A stretch of DNA of 64,000 nt from JAGVSZ01 sp035456405 (GCA_035456405.1 DATIDG010000075.1:185195-249194); one strand, 5' to 3'; shown: positions 9,001 to 17,135, numbered from the stretch's first letter. A program made the numbers and translations. Notes: generated by a model not told the origin, from the letters alone.

Positions 9001-9312
9001 CTCGCCCAACTCGGCTACGAGGCCATCCCCTTCAGCGACGGCCGCGCGGCGCTCGAAGCCTTCGAGAAGACCCCGGAGGGCTTCGAGGTCGTGGTGACTG
9101 ACGAAGTGATGCCCGCGCTCACCGGAACCGAGCTCGCCCGTCGCGTACGCCGCCTCCGCCCCGATCTGCCGGTCGTGCTGGTGAGCGGCTACAGCGGACC
9201 GATCCTCACGCAGCAGGCGCTGGGCGCCGGCGTAAGCGGGCTGCTGAAGAAGCCCGTCCAGTCGCGAGAGCTCGCCGCGGCGCTCGCGCGGGCGCTGCGG
9301 CGTGCCGCCTGA
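6013..9312 (+). CDS. hybrid sensor histidine kinase with extracytoplasmic Cache-type sensor, three PAS domains and a receiver
   Basis: Membrane kinase of 1099 residues. Order: TM1 (about 15-35), periplasmic double-Cache-like sensor with FVSDPFRGRASGEWEFALSE, TM2 (about 298-318), three PAS/PAC units (about 335-720), HisKA with His739 in GGIAHDFNNLLG, HATPase (NLCTNALHAM; DTGSGMD; FEPFFTTKEVGRGTGLGL) and a C-terminal receiver with Asp1030 in VVTDEVMP and LLKKPV. The HDFNN type of H-box is typical of hybrid kinases that pass phosphate to their own or a separate receiver. GTG start 4 bp after the upstream receiver gene. The ligand is unknown. Confidence 0.95.
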   Translation: MPTALASSTRSRITLRGVLLAFGALLVGINVLSALSDIHSERAAVEHDALRDFSNLTGLLAEQTAQSLESVDQLLDAAVSDMKATGIGDAVAREARLRDRISGMPQLRALLLLGPDGRVVVSTDSRIPGGLDLADRTYFATHRYGDAAGRFVSDPFRGRASGEWEFALSERIVDSEGRFAGVLAALIDVAYFDRLYRSLDVGAGGFVGLVTAGGTAITRVPGPREALERLVPDTGEALTALRREGRFAGWLAGPVEDQPARMLVSAAATPRVPLNIIVGSAESAVLAPWRAKSLRIGLRALLGSAVVVALIALAARELARRARSDERVRESEERYALAVAGANDGIWDHDLVADRVYGSRRALELLGIDPALEGVRTFAEWERLLHFHPDDLPRRQAARAAHIAGETPFYEGEWRVRQADGAYRWVKIRGLCIRDAEGRATRFAGSVTDIETRKRDEEALRSRQKMIDLAQQAAQAAAFEWRIGAGAGQNRWSADLEAMLGLARGSYDGTFETWKTLVHAEDWPLVQVAIERATQSGDVATEYRVVRGDGTMRWLQAKGRVFFDAEGRPVRMVGFMLDVTDRRQAEAELQRQRALLDELFESAPEAVVLLDVEGRVIRINREFAAVFGYAAEEALGRPIFDLIVPEDELERARALYAVYMSGSRIAIECERRRKDGTRIQVSMLATPILLGGDVIALYAIYRDITERKLAEAEQARLQARLRQAEKMEAVGRLAGGIAHDFNNLLGGILGYAEMVVAEAGEGTPVQRYAHNVLSGANRARDLVDQILTYSRSQRAKRAPVEIDRVVGETLDLVRGSLAAGIVLDLTLSSAPLVVVGDPTQLHQVVMNLCTNALHAMGDSGTLRVALEPVDVATERVLAQGTLAPGRFVRLTMADTGSGMDATTLARIFEPFFTTKEVGRGTGLGLSLVYGIVTDSGGALHVTSEPGRGSTFEIYLPRTEAAAIPATAADAVVPRGNGERVLLVDDEEPLMVMTAEVLAQLGYEAIPFSDGRAALEAFEKTPEGFEVVVTDEVMPALTGTELARRVRRLRPDLPVVLVSGYSGPILTQQALGAGVSGLLKKPVQSRELAAALARALRRAA

Positions 9313-9526
9313 GCGCTGCACGGCGCCTGCCTCCCAGCGCCGAGCGCGCCCCGTCCTTTGCGAATGCCGGTCCAGCAGCGGCCAGGATCTCGCGGGCTTC
9401 CGGTGGGGGCGTTCAACTGACGCGCGCGGCAGCTGAGCTGCGCACTGGTGTCGCCTCTGCTTCATTCGTAACTCGCACGGCTGCTCGAGAAATCGACAGG
9501 ACACCGCTGCGGCTCATGATGCAAGG

Positions 9527-9541
9527 ACTCCACTGTGGAGT
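9527..9541. promoter_or_regulatory. perfect 7-1-7 palindrome upstream of a small secreted protein gene
   Basis: ACTCCAC-T-GTGGAGT lies 27 bp before the start of the gene at 9568, placing it in the promoter or leader. It could be an operator half-site pair or a short leader hairpin. No known regulator was matched to it. Confidence 0.4.
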
Positions 9542-9567
9542 TCCTTCATCATTTCCAGGAGAGCATC

Positions 9568-9783
9568 ATGAGAGCCAGCAAGCTAGCAATTGTTCTCGCC
9601 ATGGCCATGGCGACCGGCGCGGCCGCCGCTGCGGACGCGGACACGTCTTCGATGACGAGCGGCCAAGAGGCCACCACCGGTGCGTCCGGTCGCGGGCAGT
9701 TCCAGGCCGGCGAGCGCGAGCTGTACAGCGAGCGGGAGAAGGCGCGGCTCGAGCGTCAGGGATTCCCGCAGTACAACCCCTGA
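9568..9783 (+). CDS. small exported protein, function unknown
   Basis: A 71-residue protein with a clear signal peptide: MRASK followed by a hydrophobic Ala/Met-rich core and cleavage probably after AAAA near residue 21. The mature part is short and polar (GQFQAGERELYSEREKARLE) and ends in FPQYNP. The ATG at 9568 is chosen because it follows CCAGGAGAGC and starts the signal peptide; an in-frame GTG lies upstream at 9535. No domain is recognised. It stands alone, with a strong terminator about 190 bp downstream. Confidence 0.7.
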   Translation: MRASKLAIVLAMAMATGAAAAADADTSSMTSGQEATTGASGRGQFQAGERELYSEREKARLERQGFPQYNP

Positions 9784-10148
9784 GGGAGGGCGCGCTTCGA
9801 CTTCCCACCCCCAATCGTTTCATCTGTAGCACCTCGCGCGGTTCCCGACATCGCGGAGAAACCGGCGGGGCGCATGATGCAGTCGTCCATCGCGCTCGCA
9901 ACAGCGTAGAGCGGCGAGTGTAGTACCGCACGGCGCCGGGTCCCCCCTCCTCCCCCTAGTGCTGTGTGTGCTTGGCGCACCCGCGATCGTTCGCGGGTGC
10001 GCTCCTTTTTCCAGGCCGCCAACCCGCAGCCGCAGTTTCAGCCATACGCGGGCTGAAAGGCCGCCGGGCGGCCCTAGAAGCACGACCGGACAACGCCTCT
10101 GTCGACTCGTAGCGCCGCCCCGTTGGTGGCGGCGGAGAGCGGGCTGCG
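9784..10148. other. intergenic region, 365 bp
   Basis: No convincing gene on either strand. The only structure seen is the rho-independent terminator at 9975-10012. Confidence 0.6.
9975..10012 (+). terminator. rho-independent terminator
   Basis: Perfect 12-bp stem GCGCACCCGCGA / TCGCGGGTGCGC around a TCGT loop, followed by TCCTTTTT. The strongest terminator in the window by eye; it ends transcripts coming from the small secreted protein gene. Confidence 0.9.
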
Positions 10149-10331
10149 ATGACCAGCGAAGGACGGTCGGCGCCGCCGCCGGCACGGATGCCGCGAGAGG
10201 ATCACATCGAGCTGCTGCTCGATCAGGCGCTCGAGGCGACCTTCCCCGCGAGCGATCCGGTGGCGCTCACGCCTTGCGTGTACTCGGCCGTTGCGATGAC
10301 GACGACTCCGGATACACGCGAGGACTCCTAG
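10149..10331 (+). CDS. small protein with the LLDQALEATFPASDPVAL motif, function unknown
   Basis: A 60-residue protein. The central stretch, LDxALExTFPASDPxA, is a short motif I recognise from many small proteobacterial proteins of unknown function. The N-terminal part is Pro-rich and the C-terminal part Thr/Asp-rich; no membrane segment or signal peptide is seen. The start follows a GGAGAGC stretch. It lies between the terminator at 9975 and a membrane-protein gene on the same strand. The motif makes it likely to be real. Confidence 0.65.
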   Translation: MTSEGRSAPPPARMPREDHIELLLDQALEATFPASDPVALTPCVYSAVAMTTTPDTREDS

Positions 10332-10642
10332 TGGGCTGCACGCCGGGTGCCGGTATCTGTCTCATCAGCGATCCGTGCTCGACGGCGTTCTCGGCTACAG
10401 CGCTTGCGAGCCGCCATCTGATCGGTCCGACCGCCCGCGACCTCGTCGACCAGCATTTCAGCCGCCTGCCATCGACGCGCCTTGCGCTCCTCATCGGTCG
10501 TCGAACGCCAACCAAAATGACGCCCCAACCGCACGGTGGGCTACGGTCGTAACACCCGGCCGCTGTCTCGACACCTACACGTAGACATCGACGCTCAGAC
10601 TCGTGCTTGCGCGTGAAATGCTGTGCGCATTGAGAGAAAGAG
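10332..10642. other. intergenic region, 311 bp
   Basis: No gene, repeat or terminator that I can support; presumably carries the promoter for the membrane protein at 10643. Confidence 0.5.
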
Positions 10643-11023
10643 ATGAACACGCTAACGGACACTCGCACGAGCCGCATGGCGCTCGCCACCCAATTCAATC
10701 AGGAAAGCGTCACCGCGGACGCAGGTCGTAAACGAATTCGGCGGAGCAAGGAAACCACGGAGGCTCGTCTGATCGCATACGTCCTGGGCGTCGTGCTGGT
10801 GGTTGGCGCCTCGTTTGCCGCCATCGCCAACCAGAGCGACCACTTCGTCGGGGTCCACGAGGTTCCACCGTTCGTCTGCGATCGCGTCGAGCTGGTGCCC
10901 GGCCTGGCGGCCAACCGCTCCGCAGGCGGCGTCGGCCGCCTGGGAGGCGAGCGGGCGGCGCCCGACGATATCCCGTTTCCCGGAGGCCCCAAGCCAATCT
11001 GTATCCGCGGCGCGGGCGCTTGA
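10643..11023 (+). CDS. single-pass membrane protein, function unknown
   Basis: A 126-residue protein with about 40 polar, Arg/Lys-containing N-terminal residues, one membrane helix (AYVLGVVLVVGASFAAIA, about 45-62) and a roughly 60-residue C-terminal part that should face the periplasm by the positive-inside rule. That part has two cysteines and several Pro/Gly. Start ATG after AGAGAAAGAG. No family recognised. The neighbours are also small envelope-type proteins. Confidence 0.6.
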   Translation: MNTLTDTRTSRMALATQFNQESVTADAGRKRIRRSKETTEARLIAYVLGVVLVVGASFAAIANQSDHFVGVHEVPPFVCDRVELVPGLAANRSAGGVGRLGGERAAPDDIPFPGGPKPICIRGAGA

Positions 11024-11183
11024 AGGTCGGAGCTCCGGCCCAGTCGGCTCGTTCGGCGCTCGCGAGCCGTGACAGCCAAAGCCGTTGACGGTATCCAGCA
11101 CCTCCCGCAAGACGGGCGTGCTGGCAGCGTTGTCAGGTCCCGCGGTATGCGGCGTCGTGGCGGGCGCGGTCAGCAGCGGAAGA

Positions 11184-11657
11184 TCACTTCGGGCTAACGC
11201 CCATTGTGGCTTCACCCGGCATGCCGCCGGGATTATTGGCCGGCACTGAACCGTCCTGCGACGGGATTTCCCGCGTGACGAGCTCCCTGTAGATGCCGCC
11301 TTCCGTCACGCTCCCACGGGTCAGACCTTGGCCCTGCATTCGAGCCTGGCAGGCACTGCGCTCCTCGGGCGGCAGGGGATTGCATCGGATCAGTGCGTTT
11401 TGCTGGTACTGAGCCGGACCATCATTGAGCGCGCCGCGCCTGGCCTGGTCGAACGCTGCACCTGCTTCCCTTAAGCACGTGGCCCGGTCCTGGTGCGACT
11501 GACCGCTGTCGCACAGTGCGCGCTCCTGCAGATAGCGCGTTCGTGCGTCGGAAGGGCCATGCCCGTCTGCGGCCAGCACTGCCGATGCGCCCAGAAACAC
11601 GCTCACGGCGCAGATGGCCAGGCCACAGAAACGAACGTGCGTTTGACGTGCGTACAT
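11184..11657 (-). CDS. exported protein with conserved cysteines, function unknown
   Basis: A 157-residue protein with an N-terminal signal peptide (hydrophobic FCGLAICAVSVFLGASAVLA, cleavage probably after VLA near residue 29). The mature part has ALCDSGQSHQDRATCLREAGAA, a pattern I recognise from betaproteobacterial periplasmic proteins, and then RCNPLP...RSACQARM; its four cysteines suggest two disulfides. The start at 11657 is fixed by TTAAGGAGT upstream; the frame extends to 11819 but without signal character. Downstream of the phasin gene on the same strand (161-bp gap). Confidence 0.75.
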   Translation of the reverse strand: MYARQTHVRFCGLAICAVSVFLGASAVLAADGHGPSDARTRYLQERALCDSGQSHQDRATCLREAGAAFDQARRGALNDGPAQYQQNALIRCNPLPPEERSACQARMQGQGLTRGSVTEGGIYRELVTREIPSQDGSVPANNPGGMPGEATMGVSPK

Positions 11658-11818
11658 GCGTGACTCCTTAAGTGGAGGGGTGGGATTGTGAAGCGCTTGA
11701 GGTCTTTCTGAGCAGGCGTCCTTCACGACTGCCCAGCCGTCGAACAGCGCGGCCGGATACACGACGAATACCGGTCGCCGCTTCTCGGCCTTCCCCATCG
11801 CATTGGAGTGAGCGCACA

Positions 11819-12235
11819 TTAGGCGGCCTGGCGATGCCTTTCCCTAGCCCGCTGATGCAACGCCCCTGAAGCCGAGGCCGGTCCGGGCGCCGAGTCGTCG
11901 GCGATCTGCTTGATCGCGGTGCTCGCGGCATTCGCCTGCTCGAAAAGGATCTTGGCGAGCGTCGCTTGAGTACGTATGCCCGCCTCGATCCAGTCGCGGG
12001 CGTTCTCCAGGGCTTTCTGCCAATACCGGAGATAGGCCACGGGCAGCTCGGCAAGCGCAGCATTGTCGCGCACCGCCGCCAGGCCTACGGCGTGCCCCTG
12101 GACGAGTTCCCGGTTGGCGTCCATCTGTGCTCTCAGCCATTCGTCGAACGATTCGCACGCGGCCAGCGCAATTCGCCGCGAGTCCTGAGAGCTCTCCTGG
12201 CTAAGCTGAGCAATGCGTTCGAGCACAGATTGCAC
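11819..12235 (-). CDS. phasin-family protein
   Basis: A 138-residue, all-helical, Ala/Gln-rich protein resembling phasins, which coat polyhydroxyalkanoate granules. The typical features are an N-terminal QSVLERIAQLSQESS helix, a central WLRAQMDANRELVQG segment, the aromatic patch AYLRYWQKAL and ARDWIEAGIRTQATLA. The GTG at 12235 is chosen because AAAGGAGG lies just upstream with 5-base spacing; the frame extends 12 codons further. No PHA synthase lies nearby. Phasin-like proteins can also act as chaperone-like stress proteins, which would suit the neighbouring genes. Confidence 0.75.
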   Translation of the reverse strand: MQSVLERIAQLSQESSQDSRRIALAACESFDEWLRAQMDANRELVQGHAVGLAAVRDNAALAELPVAYLRYWQKALENARDWIEAGIRTQATLAKILFEQANAASTAIKQIADDSAPGPASASGALHQRARERHRQAA

Positions 12236-12691
12236 TTGGTCCTCCTTTCTCGTGAATGGTGATGCGGGCAAGACTGCCGCCCGTTGTCATTCGGTCGACT
12301 GCCGCAGTCAATGCGTGCAATAGACGTACCTGGTGATTCTGGGCGACAAGGGTTTGAGCAAAATCAGTCGCTTCCATCGCTGCACTGCGCGCATGCAATT
12401 CGGACATACGCGGCTGTGTCACCGATCGGCGACGAATTTCGAGCGCAGATTTACTAATTGGGGCAGTGCGTCTCTAGCAATGAAAGTGAGCTCCCTGTCT
12501 CCAATCGCCGACACACAGCGCTCATGTACGGCTACAGCCAGGACATGGAATAAGAAGGCCTGACCGAGTCCTTCATAGCCTTCGCTGCGCGGTACGGCTG
12601 AGGGCATGGGCCGCGGATGGGAACGTCGCTTGCTGCGTTCCACCCACCTTCGCGGAGAGATCCACGTTGCCATTCCAGCATGGAGGTTGCG
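12236..12691. other. intergenic region, 456 bp
   Basis: Lies between the divergent phasin and peptidoglycan-binding genes and must hold both promoters. A weak minus-strand frame at 12201-12422 overlaps the phasin start but shows no recognisable family. Otherwise nothing seen. Confidence 0.45.
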
Positions 12692-13402
12692 ATGAAACTT
12701 TCCCGCACCGTAGTTGCTACCGCCGTTGCGTTCGTGCTCTCGGCCGCCGCTTTCGCCCGCGGTGAGGCGCCGTTCGTCGATTCAGCGACGCTCCGCCAAG
12801 TCCAGCAGACGCTGCAGAGCCGCGGCTTCCAAGCAGGCCCGGTCGACGGCGTAATGGGCCCTGCCACCCAACGCGCGATCAGATCCTTCCAGCGAGCGGA
12901 GAACCTGGAGGTGACCGGACAGCTGAATAGCCGGACGCTCGTCGCCCTCGGCTTGCAGGAGAACGGCGCTGCACCTCACCGCGCAGCCTACGACCCGGCG
13001 CTCGTCCGCCACGTGCAGCAGACGCTCACGAACCGTGGATTCCACGCGGGCCCCGTCGATGGCGTCCTCGGCGCGCCGGCCCGCGAAGCGCTGAAGCGCT
13101 TCCAGCAGTCGGAAAACCTCGAGGCTTCGGGCGAACTCAACCCCCAGACGCTCGTCGCGCTCGGCATCGACCCGCAACGCCTACCGTGGCCCGACCGGCC
13201 CACGGTCGGGTCGAATGCCGCGACGGTTCGCGATGCCCAGCGCATGCTGGCCGAGCGTGGCTATTACACCGGCGCGATCGACGGCATCATCGGTCCGGCC
13301 ACCCGGGCGGCGCTGGCGGCGTTTCAGCGCGCGGAGAACCTCGACCCGACTGGTGGGATCAACGCGCAGACGCTGGCGGCGCTCGGCGTGCGGCGAGGTT
13401 GA
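12692..13402 (+). CDS. exported protein with three peptidoglycan-binding (PG_binding_1) repeats
   Basis: A 236-residue protein with a signal peptide (MKLSRTVVATAVAFVLSAAAF, cleavage near residue 22) and three copies of the PG_binding_1 fold (about 32-87, 100-157, 176-234). Each copy shows VQQTLxxRGF, GPVDGVxGPATxxAxxxFQ and a LxxxTLxALG end. No catalytic domain, so it probably attaches to or decorates the cell wall. The ATG at 12692 is preceded by GGAGG at 5-base spacing. The repeats are similar enough to suggest internal duplication. Confidence 0.87.
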   Translation: MKLSRTVVATAVAFVLSAAAFARGEAPFVDSATLRQVQQTLQSRGFQAGPVDGVMGPATQRAIRSFQRAENLEVTGQLNSRTLVALGLQENGAAPHRAAYDPALVRHVQQTLTNRGFHAGPVDGVLGAPAREALKRFQQSENLEASGELNPQTLVALGIDPQRLPWPDRPTVGSNAATVRDAQRMLAERGYYTGAIDGIIGPATRAALAAFQRAENLDPTGGINAQTLAALGVRRG

Positions 13403-13710
13403 AGCACCGAAACCGGCGGTGCGCGCGATCGGCGCGGCCCGGCGCCCGAGCCGGACCGCGCAGGGCGGCAGTCGGTCCGAACGCGTATGCTTGCGTACCG
13501 TGCAGTTGAAAGTTCAGAGGGAAACGAGGCCGGTACGATCGTGCGCGCGGTCTCGAACATCTGGCAGTACGCCGACATCCGCCTGACGCTGACTGGGCGA
13601 GGCCCAACGATCGGACCTTGAGCAGGTATGAGGCGATGCACGACTTTCGGGCTTGCCGGTGTGCGGGCGGCAAGCGGACCGCGGGCCCCACTGCTCACTA
13701 CCGACCGAGG

Positions 13711-14661
13711 GTGCGTCCCCTGACTGCCCCCGTTCTACCGCTGCGCTCCGCCGCTGCCGCCCGGGTGCTCGCGCATCCGGGCGCCTTTGCGCTCCGCGTG
13801 CTCAAAGGCTTCCGCGCCAACCAGGGGCTGCTTCTCGCCGGCGCGGTGGCGTACTACACGCTGCTATCGCTCGTTCCGCTCCTCATCCTCGTCATGATCC
13901 TGCTGTCCCACGCGATCGACCCGGAGCGGCTGTTGTCTGTGCTCACCGAATACCTCGCGTTCGTCGTTCCCGGTCGCTCGGATGCGCTTGTGGACGAGCT
14001 CAGGAGCTTCGTCGAGCACCGGCACGTGATTGGCGGCGTGCTGCTCGTCACGCTGGCCTTTTTTAGCGCGCTCGCGTTCACCGTCCTCGAGAACGCGATG
14101 TCGGTCATCTTCTTCCACCGCGTGGCGATCCGCCGCCGGCACTTCCTGGTCTCGGCACTGATTCCATATTTCTTCGTCGTGCTGCTTGGCATCGGCTTTC
14201 TCGTGGTCACCATCGTGTCGGGGGCGCTGCATTCGCTGGCGACCCGGAGCGTGCACGTCCTTGGCGATGCGCGCTCCCTGGAAGGGGTGTCCGCAGCGCT
14301 GCTCTATCTCACCGGCGTTGCTGGGGAGGTCCTCATGCTCACCGCGATCTACCTCGTCATGCCGGTGGGCTGGCTCTCGTTCCGCCACGCGCTGATCGGC
14401 GGGATAGCCGCCGGACTGCTATGGGAGATCACCCGCCACATCCTCGTCTGGTACTACTCGACGATGTCGCAGATCCAGGTCGTCTATGGTTCCCTCACGA
14501 CCTCGATCGTGGTGCTGCTGAGCGTGGAGCTGGCCGCGATCGTGCTCCTGCTCGGCGCACAGGTGATCGCGGAATACGAGCGGGTCGGCCACGAGCCGAT
14601 CGACGCCCCGCCCGAACCGCTGCGGACCGAGCGGCCGATTCCCGGGGGATCCGACGGGTGA
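13711..14661 (+). CDS. YihY/BrkB-family membrane protein (copy 1)
   Basis: Inner-membrane protein of about 316 residues with six hydrophobic segments. Family signatures: LAGAVAYYTLLSLVPLLIL, SALAFTVLENAMSVIF, LYLTGVAGEVLMLTAIYLVMP and the C-terminal ELAAIVLLLGAQVIAEYERV. The family is named after a Bordetella serum-resistance factor; its molecular role is unsettled. The start is uncertain: the frame opens at 13618 but the residues before 13711 look non-coding. A close paralogue lies at 26038-26937. The stop overlaps an alternative pssA start, suggesting an operon. Confidence 0.88.
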   Translation: MRPLTAPVLPLRSAAAARVLAHPGAFALRVLKGFRANQGLLLAGAVAYYTLLSLVPLLILVMILLSHAIDPERLLSVLTEYLAFVVPGRSDALVDELRSFVEHRHVIGGVLLVTLAFFSALAFTVLENAMSVIFFHRVAIRRRHFLVSALIPYFFVVLLGIGFLVVTIVSGALHSLATRSVHVLGDARSLEGVSAALLYLTGVAGEVLMLTAIYLVMPVGWLSFRHALIGGIAAGLLWEITRHILVWYYSTMSQIQVVYGSLTTSIVVLLSVELAAIVLLLGAQVIAEYERVGHEPIDAPPEPLRTERPIPGGSDG

Positions 14662-14687
14662 GCGGACGAGCGCACGAGGGGGAACCG

Positions 14688-15281
14688 GTGCGGCACTTCT
14701 CGATGATCCGCGAGCTGCATCTCGCCGATCTCTTCACTATCGCCAACGGGCTTTGCGGCGTGGCGGCGATCTTCGCGGCCATGAAGTTTCTCGTCACGCA
14801 CGATGCCCTGCATGTCTATCTCGCCGGGTCGCTGGTGCTCCTCGCGCTGGTGTTCGACGTGCTGGACGGAAAGATCGCGCGGTGGCGCCACTCGGCCTCG
14901 TCGCTCGGCCGCGAGCTCGACTCGCTCGCCGACGTGATTTCGTTCGGGGTGGCGCCCGCGGCGATCGCGTTCGCCGCCGGGGTCGATAGCCCGCTCGACC
15001 AGACGATCCTGATCTTCTTCGCCCTTTGCGGCCTGAGCCGGCTCGCGCGCTACAACGTGAGCGCCGAGGCGCTCTCGGCGCAGACCGGAAAGGTCGAATA
15101 CTTCGAAGGCACGCCCATCCCGACCAGCGTCGTCCCGCTCGGGCTGCTGATCCTCGCGTTTCACCGCGGGCAGCTCTACCCGGTCGAGCTGCTCCGGATG
15201 GAGCTGCATTTGCCGGTCCTGCTCTTCCTGGCGTCGGGCTGCCTGATGATCAGCAAGACCTTGCGTATCCCGAAGCCCTGA
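14688..15281 (+). CDS. pssA: CDP-diacylglycerol-serine O-phosphatidyltransferase
   Basis: Membrane enzyme making phosphatidylserine from CDP-diacylglycerol and serine, the committed step to phosphatidylethanolamine. It carries the complete CDP-alcohol phosphotransferase motif: Asp57, Asp60-Gly61, Ala64-Arg65, Gly74, Asp78 and Asp82. Several hydrophobic helices follow, and YFEGTPIPTS fits the type II (non-ribosomal) synthases. Length 197 residues is short but within the range for this type. The GTG at 14688 is preferred because GAGGGGGA lies 5 bases upstream; a GTG at 14658 overlaps the previous stop. Expressed with the YihY gene by position. Confidence 0.88.
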   Translation: MRHFSMIRELHLADLFTIANGLCGVAAIFAAMKFLVTHDALHVYLAGSLVLLALVFDVLDGKIARWRHSASSLGRELDSLADVISFGVAPAAIAFAAGVDSPLDQTILIFFALCGLSRLARYNVSAEALSAQTGKVEYFEGTPIPTSVVPLGLLILAFHRGQLYPVELLRMELHLPVLLFLASGCLMISKTLRIPKP

Positions 15282-15447
15282 CGCCCGACCGGCGGTGTAG
15301 TTTCTACCGGCGAGTTGTATCAATTAGCTGCCGCCGAGTCGGCGCGTCGACCGGGGCTGCCGGAATCCCCAGCAAGTGGAGCGGCTTCGCAAATGGCATG
15401 GATATTGCGGGTGAGCGCCCTGGGTTCAACCCGCTAAGGAGGCGAGC

Positions 15448-15615
15448 ATGTTGTACTGGGCTGCAGTTTTCTTGATCATTGCGCTTGTGGCTGCGGTACT
15501 CGGATTGGGGGGAATCGCTGCCGTTTCGGCGGACATCGCCTGGATCCTTTTCGTCGTCGGTCTGATCCTTGCCGTCGTGTTCTTCGTGCTCGGTCGGCGC
15601 GGCCGAGGTCTTTGA
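15448..15615 (+). CDS. DUF1328 small membrane protein
   Basis: A 55-residue protein: MLYWAAVFLIIALVAAVLG, GGIAA, DIAWILFVVGLILAVVFF and a basic LGRRGRGL end. Two membrane helices with the family's conserved opening (MLxWAxxFLIIALIAxxLGF) identify DUF1328 (YtjA-like), a common proteobacterial small protein linked in places to stress responses; function unknown. ATG behind AAGGAGGCGAGC, an excellent site. Stands alone 166 bp after pssA. Confidence 0.9.
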   Translation: MLYWAAVFLIIALVAAVLGLGGIAAVSADIAWILFVVGLILAVVFFVLGRRGRGL

Positions 15616-15639
15616 GCGGCGGGGACCGCGCGGCGCCGG

Positions 15640-15990
15640 CTAGCGACGCCGCGCGGCGCTTGCAAGGACGGGTGACGCGAGAAAGCTGTATGCCGCGCCG
15701 AGTCCGATCCAGTACGGCGCCAGCAGGGTCGGGATCGAGTTCGACCATTCCAGCATCCCAGAATCCCGCAGCAGCGCCATCAACACCACCGGCAGCACGG
15801 CCAGCGCAATGAACGACACGATCGTGTTGAGCGGGTAGCGCAGAGTCCGCGCGCACTCGTGGCACCGGAACTCGAAGCCGAGGCCGTTCATGCTGCGGAT
15901 CCGCGGATCCCACAGATCTCCGAAGACGAAAATGGTGCGCAAGCCGAGCCTTGCGCGGCAATGGGGGCAGGCAGCGGATTTGTTGTGCAT
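15640..15990 (-). CDS. zinc-ribbon membrane protein, function unknown
   Basis: A 116-residue protein with a Cys4 zinc ribbon at the N-terminus (CPHC at about 8-11, then CHEC at about 43-46) and two membrane helices (NTIVSFIALAVLPVVLMALL and TLLAPYWIGLGAAYSFLA). This layout, zinc ribbon then two helices, is seen in small proteobacterial envelope proteins of unknown role. The ATG at 15990 is chosen as the Met just before the ribbon; the frame continues upstream to 16134 without convincing sequence. Convergent with the DUF1328 gene. Confidence 0.65.
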   Translation of the reverse strand: MHNKSAACPHCRARLGLRTIFVFGDLWDPRIRSMNGLGFEFRCHECARTLRYPLNTIVSFIALAVLPVVLMALLRDSGMLEWSNSIPTLLAPYWIGLGAAYSFLASPVLASAARRR

Positions 15991-16278
15991 GACGGAGCGG
16001 AGCACCGCCGCAATCCTCGCACGACACCCGCTCGCCGCGAAACGCAAACCTCGCGCCGGTGAGAGAAAGTTCGCGAACGATCGATGGAACCCGCCCTCGT
16101 CCGCGCGTGAGGGGGGACACCTTGCCCCCGGCACCGCTTCGAGCCGTGCGCGCCAGCGCCGAATACTTCGAGCACGGACTCAGGGCCGTCGGGACACGCA
16201 TGCGCCGCACTGTGAACAATCGTCACGAGCGAGGGGACGATCGTGCATACCTGCAACCGGCTCGAGCGCGGCCAACGC

Positions 16279-16587
16279 CTAGACGGGGGAAAGGATGTGG
16301 ATCACCCGGCTCGCGATCAGTTCCTTCGTCTTCGCGCCGTAGGCCGCCATGTGCGGCGCGGCCGCGTGCGCCTTCAGCGCGTCCATGCTTTCCCATTTCT
16401 CCACGACGACGAACGTGTCGGGACCGCAACGGGCCTGGAAGCCGAGGGCGTTCTCCGCATCGATCGCGGCACCGTACTCGATGCAGCCCGCCTCCGCTCT
16501 GACGTTGGGAACGTTCGCCTGAAATGCCTCGAGGATCGAGTGGCGCATTCCGGGTTTGGCGGTGACGATGGCGAGGACGTGGATCAT
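16279..16587 (-). CDS. antibiotic biosynthesis monooxygenase (ABM)-family protein, YgiN-like
   Basis: A 102-residue ferredoxin-like (dimeric alpha+beta barrel) protein. The family pattern is clear: MIHVLAIVTAKPG at the start, EAGCIEYGAAID in the middle, FVVVEKWESMDALKAHAAAPH and a closing strand RVIHI. Relatives include YgiN quinol monooxygenase and small heme- or quinone-active proteins; the substrate here is unknown. ATG preceded by AAGGAG. Divergent from the cupin gene at 16752 across 164 bp. Confidence 0.87.
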   Translation of the reverse strand: MIHVLAIVTAKPGMRHSILEAFQANVPNVRAEAGCIEYGAAIDAENALGFQARCGPDTFVVVEKWESMDALKAHAAAPHMAAYGAKTKELIASRVIHILSPV

Positions 16588-16751
16588 TGCGGGCTACTCC
16601 TTCTCAGCGACCGGGTGCTCAACGCGCGGGGACCGGGTGATTATGCGTCGGCGTTCGAATCTCAGGCAATCGATGCTCGGCCGCCCACGCGCCCGACCGG
16701 ACGTGGTTTCATGTCGACCTTGCCACTGATGCATTCGCCCGGAGGTCTGGG

Positions 16752-17135
16752 ATGACGACGTTCAGAAAGGTCGTGCTGTACACCGATCGCGATGGTCGCG
16801 CGAAGTTCCGCGAGGAGGAGGTGGCACTGTCCGAGGGAACGCCGCAGGCCATGCTCTCGGAAGTCTTCTCCTCCTCCGGCTACCAGCTGCGCCACAGTCC
16901 GGTCGGCTTTCGCAGTCAGTGGCACTGCACCCCGAAGCCGCAGTGGGTCTTCATTCTCGGAGGAGAAATGGAGATCGGGCTGCAGGATGGCAGCTCGCGC
17001 TTGTTCACGCCGGGCGAGCACTTCTTCTCCGCGGATACGCTTCCGGACGGCGCGACCTTCGACCCCAAGGTGCACGGGCATTGGAGCGCGCAGCGAGGCG
17101 CGCGCCCGCTGGTGACGCTTTTCGTGAGGACTTGA
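16752..17135 (+). CDS. cupin-domain protein
   Basis: A 127-residue single cupin. Motif 1 is weak (HSPVGFRSQWHCTPKPQWVFILGGEMEI), with H-x-C-x-P-x-P-Q-W in place of HxHxxxxE; motif 2 is FTPGEHFFSADTLP. A final GARPLVTLFVRT strand closes the barrel. The altered metal-binding residues mean the bound metal, if any, is uncertain. ATG behind GGAGG at 7-base spacing. Cytoplasmic; function unknown. Divergent from the ABM-family gene, with which it may share regulation. Confidence 0.82.
   Translation: MTTFRKVVLYTDRDGRAKFREEEVALSEGTPQAMLSEVFSSSGYQLRHSPVGFRSQWHCTPKPQWVFILGGEMEIGLQDGSSRLFTPGEHFFSADTLPDGATFDPKVHGHWSAQRGARPLVTLFVRT

Noticed and set aside
12201..12422. Minus-strand frame with a helical-looking peptide upstream of the phasin gene
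   Set aside because: No clear ribosome site, no recognisable family, and it overlaps the well-supported phasin start; codon usage is not like the real genes.
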